Part shown: positions 6,696 to 14,489 of the stretch, piece after piece
Position numbering within the stretch: the stretch's first letter is position 1
Layout of the letters: each line of letters begins with the position of its first letter
Assembly: GCA_964347035.1 (NCBI GenBank)
Contig: CAYFXE010000054.1
Location: 1-16,382 of the forward strand
Source of the DNA: CAYFXE01 sp964347035
GTDB lineage: Bacteria > Acidobacteriota > Aminicenantia > Aminicenantales > Aminicenantaceae
Reading direction: 5' to 3'
Length of the DNA stretch: 16,382 nucleotides
Notes under the pieces: generated by a model
What the model was told of the DNA's origin: nothing
What the model saw: the letters and a program-made list of their open reading frames with translations, nothing else
Databases searched by the model: none
Made by a program: the position numbers and the translations under genes

Positions 6696-7607
6696 GTGAG
6701 ATCCTCCAAGAATTCTTCCGCGATTGAAGACATGGAAAATATCTCCATTTCTATAATCATTCCGACTTTTAATGCCAGGTCAACCATCCTGAGAACCCTG
6801 ACATCCTTACACCAACAGGACTATAGCGGTAAAAGAGAGATCATTGTTGTCAACAGCTCTCAGGATGACACCCAAAAAATCATCCACGAAAAATATCCAG
6901 AGGTTCGAGTGGTCCAGCTTGAGAAAAGAGCCTTCACCGGAGACGCTAAAAACATAGGTCTTGAAGGAGCCAAAGGAAATATCATGGCCTTTATTGATTC
7001 AGATTGTATTGCTGAAAAAAGTTGGCTTTCGATAATAACGAAAAAGTATCAATCAGGACATAAAGTTGTCGGAGGATCGATCGGAAACACCAATTTCGAA
7101 AAATTAGTGAGTAAAGCAGAATATTTTCTCGAATTAGTCCAGCTCTCTCCTGGAGGCCGATCGAGATTCGTCAAGCTTATTTCAACAGCAAATTGTTTCG
7201 TTGCCAAAGAAATTTTTACTAAGTACGGAAATTTCCCGACAATCCGGAAAGGCGTTGATATGATATTTTCTCACAAATTGATCGAACAAGGAGAAAAAAT
7301 CCTTTTCGCGCCCGAAATGAAAGTTTCTCATGCCTGCACCACAAATTTCTTTCATTACCTGAAAAAACAGGTGTTACATGGAGAGTATTCCATGCTGACT
7401 CGAAAGGAAGCGAAATTGCCTGGATCATTCTTATCCAAAAATGTTCTGTTTGTTCCTCTTTTGCCACTCATCCGGACATTTTTCGTGTTCAAACATATCA
7501 CTTCCCTGGAAATCGGCTTAATGAAAGATTTTCTTCTTATTTTTCCCATCTTTTTAGCGGGGAATCTTGCCTGGTCATATGGATTCACCAAAAGCATGCT
7601 CAGGTAG
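6696..7607 (+). CDS. GT2 glycosyltransferase with C-terminal membrane segments
   Basis: A family 2 glycosyltransferase, 303 residues from the GTG at 6696. The catalytic domain starts at ISIIIPTFNA (about 18-27), has VVNSSQDDT (51-59) in the usual VDDGSxD position and a metal-binding DSDC (101-104). GVDMIFSHKL (186-195) provides the probable base Asp188. Two hydrophobic stretches (about 248-266 and 277-297) suggest membrane attachment near the C-terminus. The sugar donor and acceptor cannot be told. The start is uncertain. The GTG lies 14 nt after the flippase stop, with only a weak AGG upstream. An in-frame ATG at 6732 would give MENISISIIIPTF, a more usual GT2 N-terminus, but also lacks a clear ribosome site. 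The gene is part of the same close-packed operon, and the next start is 8 nt after its stop. Acting at the membrane, it probably adds one residue to the lipid-linked glycan. Confidence 0.8.
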   Translation: MRSSKNSSAIEDMENISISIIIPTFNARSTILRTLTSLHQQDYSGKREIIVVNSSQDDTQKIIHEKYPEVRVVQLEKRAFTGDAKNIGLEGAKGNIMAFIDSDCIAEKSWLSIITKKYQSGHKVVGGSIGNTNFEKLVSKAEYFLELVQLSPGGRSRFVKLISTANCFVAKEIFTKYGNFPTIRKGVDMIFSHKLIEQGEKILFAPEMKVSHACTTNFFHYLKKQVLHGEYSMLTRKEAKLPGSFLSKNVLFVPLLPLIRTFFVFKHITSLEIGLMKDFLLIFPIFLAGNLAWSYGFTKSMLR

Positions 7608-7615
7608 AAAATAGG

Positions 7616-8782
7616 TTGTCTAAAAAAAGAAAACACTCCATCTGTTTTTTTGGAACCTATGAACGTTCATTCCCCCGCACGATCACCCTAAGAGAGGCCT
7701 GTCGGAAACTGGGACTCAAGGTTATCGAGTGTCATGTTCCTTTCTGGGAGCTTAAGAGAGAGAAACTCGAGTTTTTTTCTCTAGAGTCGATCGTCAAAAT
7801 TGTTTTCCAGCTGATTTTTATTTATTTTCGGTTGATGATTCGATATATTCTACTGGAGGATCACGACGCCGTAGTTGTCGGCTATAACGGTTACTTCGAT
7901 ATGCCTTTAGCCAAATTACTGGCTAAGGTCAGGAAAAAACCTGTGATCTTTACACCCGTTTTTCCTCTCTACGAGACATCCGTGGAAGACAGAGAATACA
8001 TAGACAAAAACTCGATCAAATCCAGGGTCATCCATCTCATCGACGAAATAAGCTGCCGTCTGGCAGACCTCATCATCATAGAAACCGAGAGCTATTTGAA
8101 TTATTACTGTGAGGAATTCAAAATCCCAAAAGAAAAATACTTTCAAATTCCCCTTGGAGCCGATGAAGCAAACTATGTTCCAAAGCCTCAAAGGACACAA
8201 GGACATGATTCCAACCGCTTAAGAGTCCTCTTCTACGGAAAATTTATCCCCCTTCAAGGAATCCCTTACATCATTGAGGCGGCCAAACTCGTAGAAAAGG
8301 ACAAAGACATCGAATTTGAAATCATTGGTTTGGGTCAACTATCCTCGCATATCAAAAATCTCTCCAAAAAATTAAACATCACGAATGTTTCTTTTATCGA
8401 ATGGGTTGATTACCGAGATCTTCCGAGTCATATTCAGAAGGCAGACATTTGCCTGGGCATTTTTGGCACAACTCACAAAGCTCGAAGAGGAATTCCGATA
8501 AAAGTCTACGAATCGTTGGTCATGAAAAAGCCAGTCATAACCGGCGATTCCCCCGCAGCAAGGGAAGTGTTTTCTGATAAAGTCAATGCTCTCCTCTGCG
8601 AGATGGGCAACCCCGAAGCCCTGGCAGAAGCCATCCTGTTGCTTAAAGAGGACAGGAAGCTTCGAGAAGACATAGCAGAGGCAGGATTCACCCTGTATCA
8701 AGAATTTTTCTCCTCAACGGAAATAGCCAAAAAATTCGAGAAGGCTCTCGACAAGAGCCTTTATCAGGATGATCATGAGTGA
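7616..8782 (+). CDS. GT4-like (GT-B fold) glycosyltransferase
   Basis: A 388-residue GT-B glycosyltransferase. The N-terminal Rossmann half (ICFFGTYERSFPRT..., 9-21) includes a hydrophobic, basic-flanked stretch (about 58-80) that probably sits on the membrane. The C-terminal half begins at VLFYGKFIPLQGIPYIIEAA (204-223) and contains KVYESLVMKKPVITGDSPAAREV (split here as KVYESLVMKKPV, 296-307, and the following ITGDSPAAREV). This matches the donor-binding region of family 4. E299 corresponds to the second Glu of the EX7E motif; the first position appears to be R291, a variation also seen in other GT4 members. The start is TTG at 7616, 8 nt after the preceding stop, with only AUAGG immediately before it, so translation may depend on coupling. 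The 3' end overlaps the acyltransferase gene by 14 nt. The role is addition of a sugar to the growing chain on the cytosolic side; linkage and donor are unknown. Confidence 0.82.
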   Translation: MSKKRKHSICFFGTYERSFPRTITLREACRKLGLKVIECHVPFWELKREKLEFFSLESIVKIVFQLIFIYFRLMIRYILLEDHDAVVVGYNGYFDMPLAKLLAKVRKKPVIFTPVFPLYETSVEDREYIDKNSIKSRVIHLIDEISCRLADLIIIETESYLNYYCEEFKIPKEKYFQIPLGADEANYVPKPQRTQGHDSNRLRVLFYGKFIPLQGIPYIIEAAKLVEKDKDIEFEIIGLGQLSSHIKNLSKKLNITNVSFIEWVDYRDLPSHIQKADICLGIFGTTHKARRGIPIKVYESLVMKKPVITGDSPAAREVFSDKVNALLCEMGNPEALAEAILLLKEDRKLREDIAEAGFTLYQEFFSSTEIAKKFEKALDKSLYQDDHE

Positions 8783-9563
8783 ACCAATGAATATTCCCAA
8801 ACCTAAGCAGGCAACGAGTGTTCATTTTGAACTTCAAGATGAACAAAAGTCGCCCTTTCAAAAATACAGAGACTTAACCGTAGGTAAAAAAGGTGTTTTA
8901 TTTCTTATTAAGTATGAGATCATCACTTCTTTGTGCGGGAATTTCCCAGGAGCAGCCGGCTACTTCCTTCGGAGAAAACTCTATAGGCGACTTTTGAAAC
9001 GAGCGGGGAAAGGGGTGATCTGGGGGAGGAATATCACTCTAAGACACCCTCAAAAGATCGAGATCGGAGATCATGTCGCCATCAATGATTTTGCGGTTCT
9101 GGATGCTTACGGAGGGGATGAGAGCGGAATTAAAATCGAGGAGGGGGCCCTTATCAGCCGGAATACCGTCCTCAACAGCAAAGGAGGCTTCATCCAGATT
9201 GGAAAGAGGTCTAATCTGGGAATGATGAATATCGTCTTTTCCAGAGACTGTAACGTTCGGATTGGGAAAGATGTTCTGATGGCAGCCTATTGCTACCTAA
9301 TGGGCGGTGGAAGTCACTCGACAGAAAGGACTGACATTCCCGTCGCCTACCAGGGAGCAGAGTGTCGGGGAATAGAAATCGGTGATCATGTCTGGATGGG
9401 AGCTGGAGTCAGAGTTCTTGATGGATGCACAATCGGAAGAGACAGTGTCATCGGCACAAATTCCTATGTCAATTCTGATATTCCTGAATTTACCATCGCT
9501 GCTGGGTCTCCCGCCCGAGTCGTCAGGAAGAGAAAACAAAAACAAGGACGATCGCCGCGGTGA
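8769..9563 (+). CDS. Hexapeptide-repeat (left-handed beta-helix) acyltransferase
   Basis: A 264-residue protein of the LacA/WcaF/NodL acetyltransferase type. After about 90 residues of unrelated helical N-terminus come imperfect hexapeptide turns: IEIGDHVAI (about 97-105), IQIGKRSNLGM, VRIGKDVLM, IEIGDHVWMGAGV (202-214), CTIGRDSVIG (220-229) and the closing IAAGSPARVV (243-252). H183 in GGGSHSTE is in a suitable place for the catalytic His. Members form trimers and transfer acetyl or other acyl groups from CoA to sugar hydroxyls or amines. The likely role is O-acetylation of a residue of the exported glycan in the cytosol. The gene overlaps the GT4 gene by 14 nt. The second ATG (8775) may be the true start, because AGGA at 8766-8769 is better spaced for it. 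Its stop overlaps the wzm start by GTGA. The basic tail (RKRKQKQ) is unremarkable. Confidence 0.86.
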   Translation: MIMSEPMNIPKPKQATSVHFELQDEQKSPFQKYRDLTVGKKGVLFLIKYEIITSLCGNFPGAAGYFLRRKLYRRLLKRAGKGVIWGRNITLRHPQKIEIGDHVAINDFAVLDAYGGDESGIKIEEGALISRNTVLNSKGGFIQIGKRSNLGMMNIVFSRDCNVRIGKDVLMAAYCYLMGGGSHSTERTDIPVAYQGAECRGIEIGDHVWMGAGVRVLDGCTIGRDSVIGTNSYVNSDIPEFTIAAGSPARVVRKRKQKQGRSPR

Positions 9564-10333
9564 ATAGACTAAAAGAAATCTACAATTTTAAAAATTTGGT
9601 CTATAACCTGGTTTCAAGGGATTTGAAAGTCAAATACAAAGGCTCCATTTTAGGTTTTTTCTGGTCGCTCCTCAATCCTTTGATCATGCTGATCGTCTAT
9701 ACCGTTGCCTTCAAATACATCATTAAGATCAGAGTGGAGAATTTTCCCCTCTTTTTCCTCTGCGGGTTTTTGCCATGGATGTTCTTGAGTCTCTCCCTCT
9801 CCATGGCCGTAAGCTCGATCAAGGACAACGCCAACCTGGTGAAAAAGGTTTACTTTCCCAGAGAAATCCTCCCTCTCTCTATTGTCATGTCCAACTTGGT
9901 TCAATTCTTGCTGACTTTTGTCATCCTGATTCCCGCCCTTATCCTGTTTAAGATAGAGCTGGGTCTTCCTCTGCTTTTCTTGCCCCTCATCATCCTCCTC
10001 CAGCTCGCCTTCACCCTGGGATTGGCCTTCATCCTGTCTTCCCTGAATGTGTTCTTCAGCGATATCCGGCATCTTCTGGAAATATTCTTACAAATCTGGT
10101 TTTGGTTAACACCGATCATCTATCCGGTAGAGTTCGTGCCAGAAAGATTCCAGACTCTGTACAGGCTGAATCCGGCTGTCATGTTCGTGGAGAGTTATCG
10201 CAACTCACTCCTTTATAACCAACCGCTTTCTGGCTCAACATTGATTTCCTTATTCCTTGTAAGTGTCGTCTTCCTCCTAATCGGGTATGTCATTTTTAAC
10301 AGCTACAACAGAAGATTTGCGGAAGAAATATGA
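9560..10333 (+). CDS. wzm: ABC-2 type polysaccharide exporter, membrane subunit
   Basis: A 257-residue integral membrane protein, the usual length for Wzm/KpsM/RfbA-type permeases, with about six TM helices. The N-terminal amphipathic segment and the signature RDLKVKYKGSILGFFWSLLNP (starting at residue 20; key residues R20, D21, Y26, G32, W35, N39, P40) are diagnostic. A second hallmark is the LVKKVYFPREILPL stretch after TM2, the coupling helix region that contacts the ATPase. WFWLTPIIYP and LNPAVMFVESYR are also family blocks. Together with Wzt it exports an undecaprenyl-diphosphate-linked polymer across the cytoplasmic membrane. The start is GTG in the GTGA overlap with the acyltransferase stop, with AAGGA 11 nt upstream. 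Its own stop overlaps the wzt start as ATGA. This implies translational coupling and equal dosage of the two subunits. Confidence 0.94.
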   Translation: MNRLKEIYNFKNLVYNLVSRDLKVKYKGSILGFFWSLLNPLIMLIVYTVAFKYIIKIRVENFPLFFLCGFLPWMFLSLSLSMAVSSIKDNANLVKKVYFPREILPLSIVMSNLVQFLLTFVILIPALILFKIELGLPLLFLPLIILLQLAFTLGLAFILSSLNVFFSDIRHLLEIFLQIWFWLTPIIYPVEFVPERFQTLYRLNPAVMFVESYRNSLLYNQPLSGSTLISLFLVSVVFLLIGYVIFNSYNRRFAEEI

Positions 10334-11589
10334 TGGATGTCATAAAAATCAGAGACGTCTCGAAGAAATTCAAGATCTATCACGAAAAAGACCTGAACCT
10401 CAAATACGCCATCCTCAACTTTCTAACTGGCAGAAAATCCTCCTATTACGATGAATTCTGGGCTTTGAAAAACATCAACATGGATATCAAGAAAGGGGAA
10501 ACCATCGGTATTATCGGAGAAAACGGCTCAGGCAAAAGTACCCTGTTGAAACTCGTGGCGAAGATACTCTTTCCCGATCAAGGCGATATCGATACAAAAG
10601 GGAAAATAGCGGCTCTTATCGAAATTGGAGCTGGTTTTCATTCCGAACTATCTGGAAGAGAGAATATTTATATAAACGGCTCCATCCTGGGTTTCACCAA
10701 AAAAGAGATCGATTCAAACCTGGATGCCATCATCGAATTCTCTGGATTGGAAAGGTTCATCGACAATCCGATAAAGACTTACTCATCAGGGATGTATGTC
10801 AGGTTAGGATTCTCGGTGGCTATCCACGTCCGTCCTGATATCCTGCTGGTAGACGAAATATTGGCTGTGGGAGATGAAAACTTTCAGAAGAAATGCCTGC
10901 AAAAAATCGATGGGTTCAAGCAAGAAGGAAAAACCATCATCCTGGTCTCCCATGACCTTCAGACTGTCGAAGACATATGCGATCGGGTTTTTCTCCTCCA
11001 TGATGGTCTTGTCGCGGCTGAGGGAAATCCTGCGGATGTTATCTCGGAATACCACAGGATTCTCTTTGGCGAAGAGGAACGCATCCTCAGAGCGGAGGAA
11101 GAGGAACCGACGCCAGAGGACAAAGCCCCTTCCCCTCCTGAAAAAGATCGATGGGGAAGCGGTGAAGTCAAGATAACCGGTATCGAATTCCTGAATGATA
11201 AAGATGAAAAAAGCGATGTCTTCAGGACTGGAGACTTCCTCAAAGTCAGGATTCACTACAACGCCCAAAAAAGAATCACAAAGCCTGTCTTTGGAACGGC
11301 CTTCTATCGTGAAGACGGACTTCATATAAGCGGACCAAACACAAAAACGAGCGATTACATCATCGATTATATCGATGGAGAGGGATATGTCGATTACATC
11401 ATCCCTGCTATTCCCCATCTTCCAGGTGTCTATGACTTAACCGTCGCTATTGTCGACTTCTCCCTTTTGGAAACCTACGACCATTGGCACAGATGTTTTC
11501 GATTCCGGGTTATTGAGAGCGACCAGATTAAAGAGAGAAACGGAGTGGTCTACATCCCCTCTGAATGGAGGCATCATGGTCAACGATAG
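10330..11589 (+). CDS. wzt: Polysaccharide ABC exporter ATPase with C-terminal glycan-recognition domain
   Basis: A 419-residue Wzt-type ATPase. The nucleotide-binding domain has Walker A GENGSGKST (63-71), the signature YSSGMYVRLGFSV (151-163), Walker B ILLVDE (171-176) and switch His208 in SHD. The extra N-terminal segment with YDEFWALKNIN and the EIGAGFHSELSGRENI block are typical of O-antigen exporters. After an acidic, proline-containing linker (about 247-274) comes a beta-rich C-terminal domain (about 278-400, with the terminal YDHWHRCFRFRV strand). This matches the Wzt_C domain, which in E. coli O9a binds the capped non-reducing end of the polymer and makes export dependent on capping. 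Its presence predicts a modified chain end, and a methyltransferase is encoded by the next gene. The gene overlaps wzm by ATGA and overlaps the following gene by 14 nt. Confidence 0.94.
   Translation: MMDVIKIRDVSKKFKIYHEKDLNLKYAILNFLTGRKSSYYDEFWALKNINMDIKKGETIGIIGENGSGKSTLLKLVAKILFPDQGDIDTKGKIAALIEIGAGFHSELSGRENIYINGSILGFTKKEIDSNLDAIIEFSGLERFIDNPIKTYSSGMYVRLGFSVAIHVRPDILLVDEILAVGDENFQKKCLQKIDGFKQEGKTIILVSHDLQTVEDICDRVFLLHDGLVAAEGNPADVISEYHRILFGEEERILRAEEEEPTPEDKAPSPPEKDRWGSGEVKITGIEFLNDKDEKSDVFRTGDFLKVRIHYNAQKRITKPVFGTAFYREDGLHISGPNTKTSDYIIDYIDGEGYVDYIIPAIPHLPGVYDLTVAIVDFSLLETYDHWHRCFRFRVIESDQIKERNGVVYIPSEWRHHGQR
11567..11571 (+). promoter_or_regulatory. Ribosome binding site that decides the start of the methyltransferase-GT fusion
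   Basis: GGAGG lies 4 nt before the ATG at 11576, inside the end of wzt. A longer reading frame is open from 11450, but its first 42 residues lie inside the wzt coding sequence, have no such site, and precede the start of the methyltransferase fold. Confidence 0.7.
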
Positions 11590-14488
11590 ATTATTAGACA
11601 TGCCCTTCGATCAATTCCAGAGGTATAAGGCTGTCGAAGAAATCATCCAAATTATCAAAGCCGAATCAGGAAAAAAGCATTTAAAAATTCTCGACGTAGG
11701 CGGTTATTACAAGAACTCCGAAGGTCAGGATACTTTTCCTCTTAAAACGTTCTTGCCTGAAGAAGAAATCACCGTCCTTGATATCATGGATTGTCAGCTC
11801 CCTCATTATATACAGGGAGACGCCGTTCACATGCCTTTCAATCCAAACACATTCGATGTGCTCGTCAGCCAGGATGTACTCGAGCATATTTCTCCAGAGG
11901 AAAGAGAAAAATTCTTGGATAATCTTCTCCAGGTCACAACGGAGTTCATAATATTAGGTGCACCACTTAGGACAGATAACACCATCCTGGCCGAAAAGAT
12001 ATTATCCGAATTTATATTAAAAACACTGAAGGGAAAACATCGTGAACTCCAAGAGCACATCGAAAAAGGCCTTCCCCGGCAGAAAGAGATAGAATCTTTT
12101 CTGATGAAAAAACGGGTCACCTATTGTGACTTTCCGAGTGGTTATTTAAACAACTGGCTCCTGTTGATGATGGTCAAACACTATCTTCTGGATATCCCCG
12201 ATTCTCAGATGCTGTCGACTTTGATCGACAGGTTCTACAACAGAAATTTTTATGAAAGTGATCAGCGCCCTCCCGCTTACCGCCATATGTATGTCATCAG
12301 TAAAACAGCCAAGAACGAAAACATCATCCAAGCAGTCTCAGAAAAATTTAAAGATTACAGGGAAAAATACAAGGATCTCACGCTGGAAAAAGCAGATTTT
12401 TCAAACCTGCAAGCCCTTCTCAGCCTGGAAACTCTCAAAGACAGGAATAAAATCGAAGAGCTGAGCTCACAAGTCGAGCGCCTTCAGAATCATGTCCTCA
12501 ACCTGGAAAAGAAGACAAGCGACCAGAAGGTTCATCTCCAGAATTACAAAAGGGAAGTCGAAGAAAAACAAAACTTGATCAAGAACCTGGAAAAGCAGAT
12601 TTATGACAAGGAAGTTCATATCCGAAATGTTGAAAACAACCTAGATCTCATCTTGAAATCCAAAGTCTGGAGATTCGCCGATTTCTTCCGGAAAATATTT
12701 TACATGAGGATTCTGCGAATCTTTCCTCCACTGCAAAAAGCCATGCTCACCCTAACCCGGGAAGGCTTCTCCTCATTCTGGCACAAGGTCAAAAAGAGAA
12801 AATTGATGAGGGGCAAAGATCCATACGATTTTTGGATCGAAAAGAATTCCTTGGACGCAGAAAAAATCAATTCCATAAAGGAAGATCTCGACAAATTTCC
12901 TTACAAGCCGAAGATCAGTATCGTCATGCCCGTCTATAATGTGGAGAAAATTTGGCTGGAGAGGGCCATCCAGTCTGTGTTTGATCAATTCTACGAGAAT
13001 TGGGAATTGTGCATCGTGGATGACGCCTCGAAAGGAAAACACATAAAAGAGCTCCTCTCAAAATATGAAAACAATGACAAAATTAAAACTAAATTCCTGG
13101 CGGAAAACAAGGGCATTTCAGAGGCCTCGAACGAGGCCCTCTCCCTTGCAACTGGGGAGTTTGTAGGCTTTTTAGATCATGATGATGAGCTCTCCCCCGA
13201 TGCCCTGTATGAGAATGTCAAACTCTTGAACAACCATCCAGAAGCTGATCTGATTTACAGCGATGAAGACAAGATCAGCCCAGAGGGAAGAAGGATCGAG
13301 CCTTATTTCAAACCCGATTGGTCACCCGATCTCTTCTTATCATATAACTATATATGCCATTTTGCCGTCTACCGCAAAAAGCTTATCGACAGGTTAAAAG
13401 GATTTAGAGCAGGACTCGAAGGAAGCCAGGATTACGATTTGCTGCTGCGGGCCTCCGAAAAAACAGACAAGATCTTCCACATCCCTAAGGTTCTCTACCA
13501 CTGGAGACAGATAAAAGGCTCGACAGCCTCAGTCCACAAGGAGAAATTCACCCACATCGAGCATTCGATGACCGCCTTAAAAGAAGCTTTGCGGAGAAGG
13601 AAAATACAGGGAGATGTGGAAAAGGGGATAAATTTCGATCAGTTCGAAAGCTACAGAGTCCGGAGAACGATTAAAGGCTCGCCCTTGGTTTCCATCCTCA
13701 TCCCGATGAAAGATATGGTCTCCTTCCTTCAAAGGAATCTCAAAAGCATCGAAGAAAAAACCGATTATAAAAACTATGAAATCCTCGTCGTCGACAACAA
13801 CAGTCAGGAAAAAGAAACTCACGATTATTTCGAGATCATCCGTAAGAGGCCAAACATCAAGATCATTGAGTACAAAGATGTGTTCAATTTTTCTAAGATT
13901 AACAATTACGCCGTGACCAAGGCTCAAGGCGAACATATTTTGTTCTTGAACAACGATATCGAAGTGGCTTCCAGAGGGTGGCTGTCAGCCATGCTTGAAC
14001 ATTCTGCAAGAGAAGAAGTGGGGGCAGTCGGAGCCAAGCTTATCTTCCCGAATAACACCATCCAGCATGCAGGAACAGTCCTCGGGCTGGGAGGTGTGGC
14101 CGGACATTCTCACAAACATTTCCCCGCCGAAAGCGATGGTTATTTTGGAGCGCTGAATACCATACGAAACTACAGTGCTGTCACCGCAGCCTGTTTGATG
14201 ACCAGAAAAAAACTGTTTGAACAGGTCGGCGGGTTTGATGAAATCCATCTTTCTGTGGCCTTTAATGATGTGGACCTTTGTCTAAAAATAAGAGAAAAGG
14301 GATATTTTATCGTCTACACACCTTTTGCCGCTTTATACCACTATGAATCCACAAGCCGGGGGTATGACCTCAACCCTGATGAGATCCTGTACATGAAAAA
14401 CAGATGGGGAGAAATTTTATTCCACGATCCCTACTACAATCCTAATCTCACTTTCGACAACGAAGACTTCCGGATAAAAATCGAGTGA
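11576..14488 (+). CDS. Methyltransferase / coiled coil / tandem GT2 fusion, possible polymerase with capping and length control
   Basis: A 970-residue multidomain protein. Residues about 30-245 form a class I SAM-dependent methyltransferase: motif I LDVGG (39-43), acidic D69 ending the next strand, GDA (81-83) and QDVLEHI (99-105). Residues about 286-360 are a coiled coil with an unbroken a-position series at 293, 300, 307 and on to 356. The KVWRF segment (364-368) follows. GT2 domain one starts at SIVMPVYN (448-455) and has VDDAS (481-485), DHDD (534-537) and GSQDYDL (616-622). GT2 domain two starts at SILIPMKD (706-713) and has VDNNS (739-743), LNNDIE (791-796) and FNDVDLCLKI (896-905). Both transferase domains keep plausible metal and base residues. 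By analogy with WbdD/WbdA and WbbB it may polymerise, cap by methylation and measure the chain. No WbdD-like kinase is present. It overlaps wzt by 14 nt. Alternatively the methyltransferase modifies an internal sugar and the coiled coil only causes oligomerisation. Confidence 0.88.
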   Translation: MVNDRLLDMPFDQFQRYKAVEEIIQIIKAESGKKHLKILDVGGYYKNSEGQDTFPLKTFLPEEEITVLDIMDCQLPHYIQGDAVHMPFNPNTFDVLVSQDVLEHISPEEREKFLDNLLQVTTEFIILGAPLRTDNTILAEKILSEFILKTLKGKHRELQEHIEKGLPRQKEIESFLMKKRVTYCDFPSGYLNNWLLLMMVKHYLLDIPDSQMLSTLIDRFYNRNFYESDQRPPAYRHMYVISKTAKNENIIQAVSEKFKDYREKYKDLTLEKADFSNLQALLSLETLKDRNKIEELSSQVERLQNHVLNLEKKTSDQKVHLQNYKREVEEKQNLIKNLEKQIYDKEVHIRNVENNLDLILKSKVWRFADFFRKIFYMRILRIFPPLQKAMLTLTREGFSSFWHKVKKRKLMRGKDPYDFWIEKNSLDAEKINSIKEDLDKFPYKPKISIVMPVYNVEKIWLERAIQSVFDQFYENWELCIVDDASKGKHIKELLSKYENNDKIKTKFLAENKGISEASNEALSLATGEFVGFLDHDDELSPDALYENVKLLNNHPEADLIYSDEDKISPEGRRIEPYFKPDWSPDLFLSYNYICHFAVYRKKLIDRLKGFRAGLEGSQDYDLLLRASEKTDKIFHIPKVLYHWRQIKGSTASVHKEKFTHIEHSMTALKEALRRRKIQGDVEKGINFDQFESYRVRRTIKGSPLVSILIPMKDMVSFLQRNLKSIEEKTDYKNYEILVVDNNSQEKETHDYFEIIRKRPNIKIIEYKDVFNFSKINNYAVTKAQGEHILFLNNDIEVASRGWLSAMLEHSAREEVGAVGAKLIFPNNTIQHAGTVLGLGGVAGHSHKHFPAESDGYFGALNTIRNYSAVTAACLMTRKKLFEQVGGFDEIHLSVAFNDVDLCLKIREKGYFIVYTPFAALYHYESTSRGYDLNPDEILYMKNRWGEILFHDPYYNPNLTFDNEDFRIKIE

Positions 14489-14489
14489 A

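Noticed and set aside
10804..11418. Minus-strand open frame of 204 codons opposite wzt
   Set aside because: It is antisense to strongly conserved ATPase and Wzt_C coding sequence, and its protein shows no domain or ribosome site of note; a shadow frame.
11450..11575. Upstream extension of the methyltransferase-GT fusion by 42 residues
   Set aside because: The extension lies within the wzt C-terminal coding region and has no homology-like content. GGAGG before the ATG at 11576 supports the shorter form.
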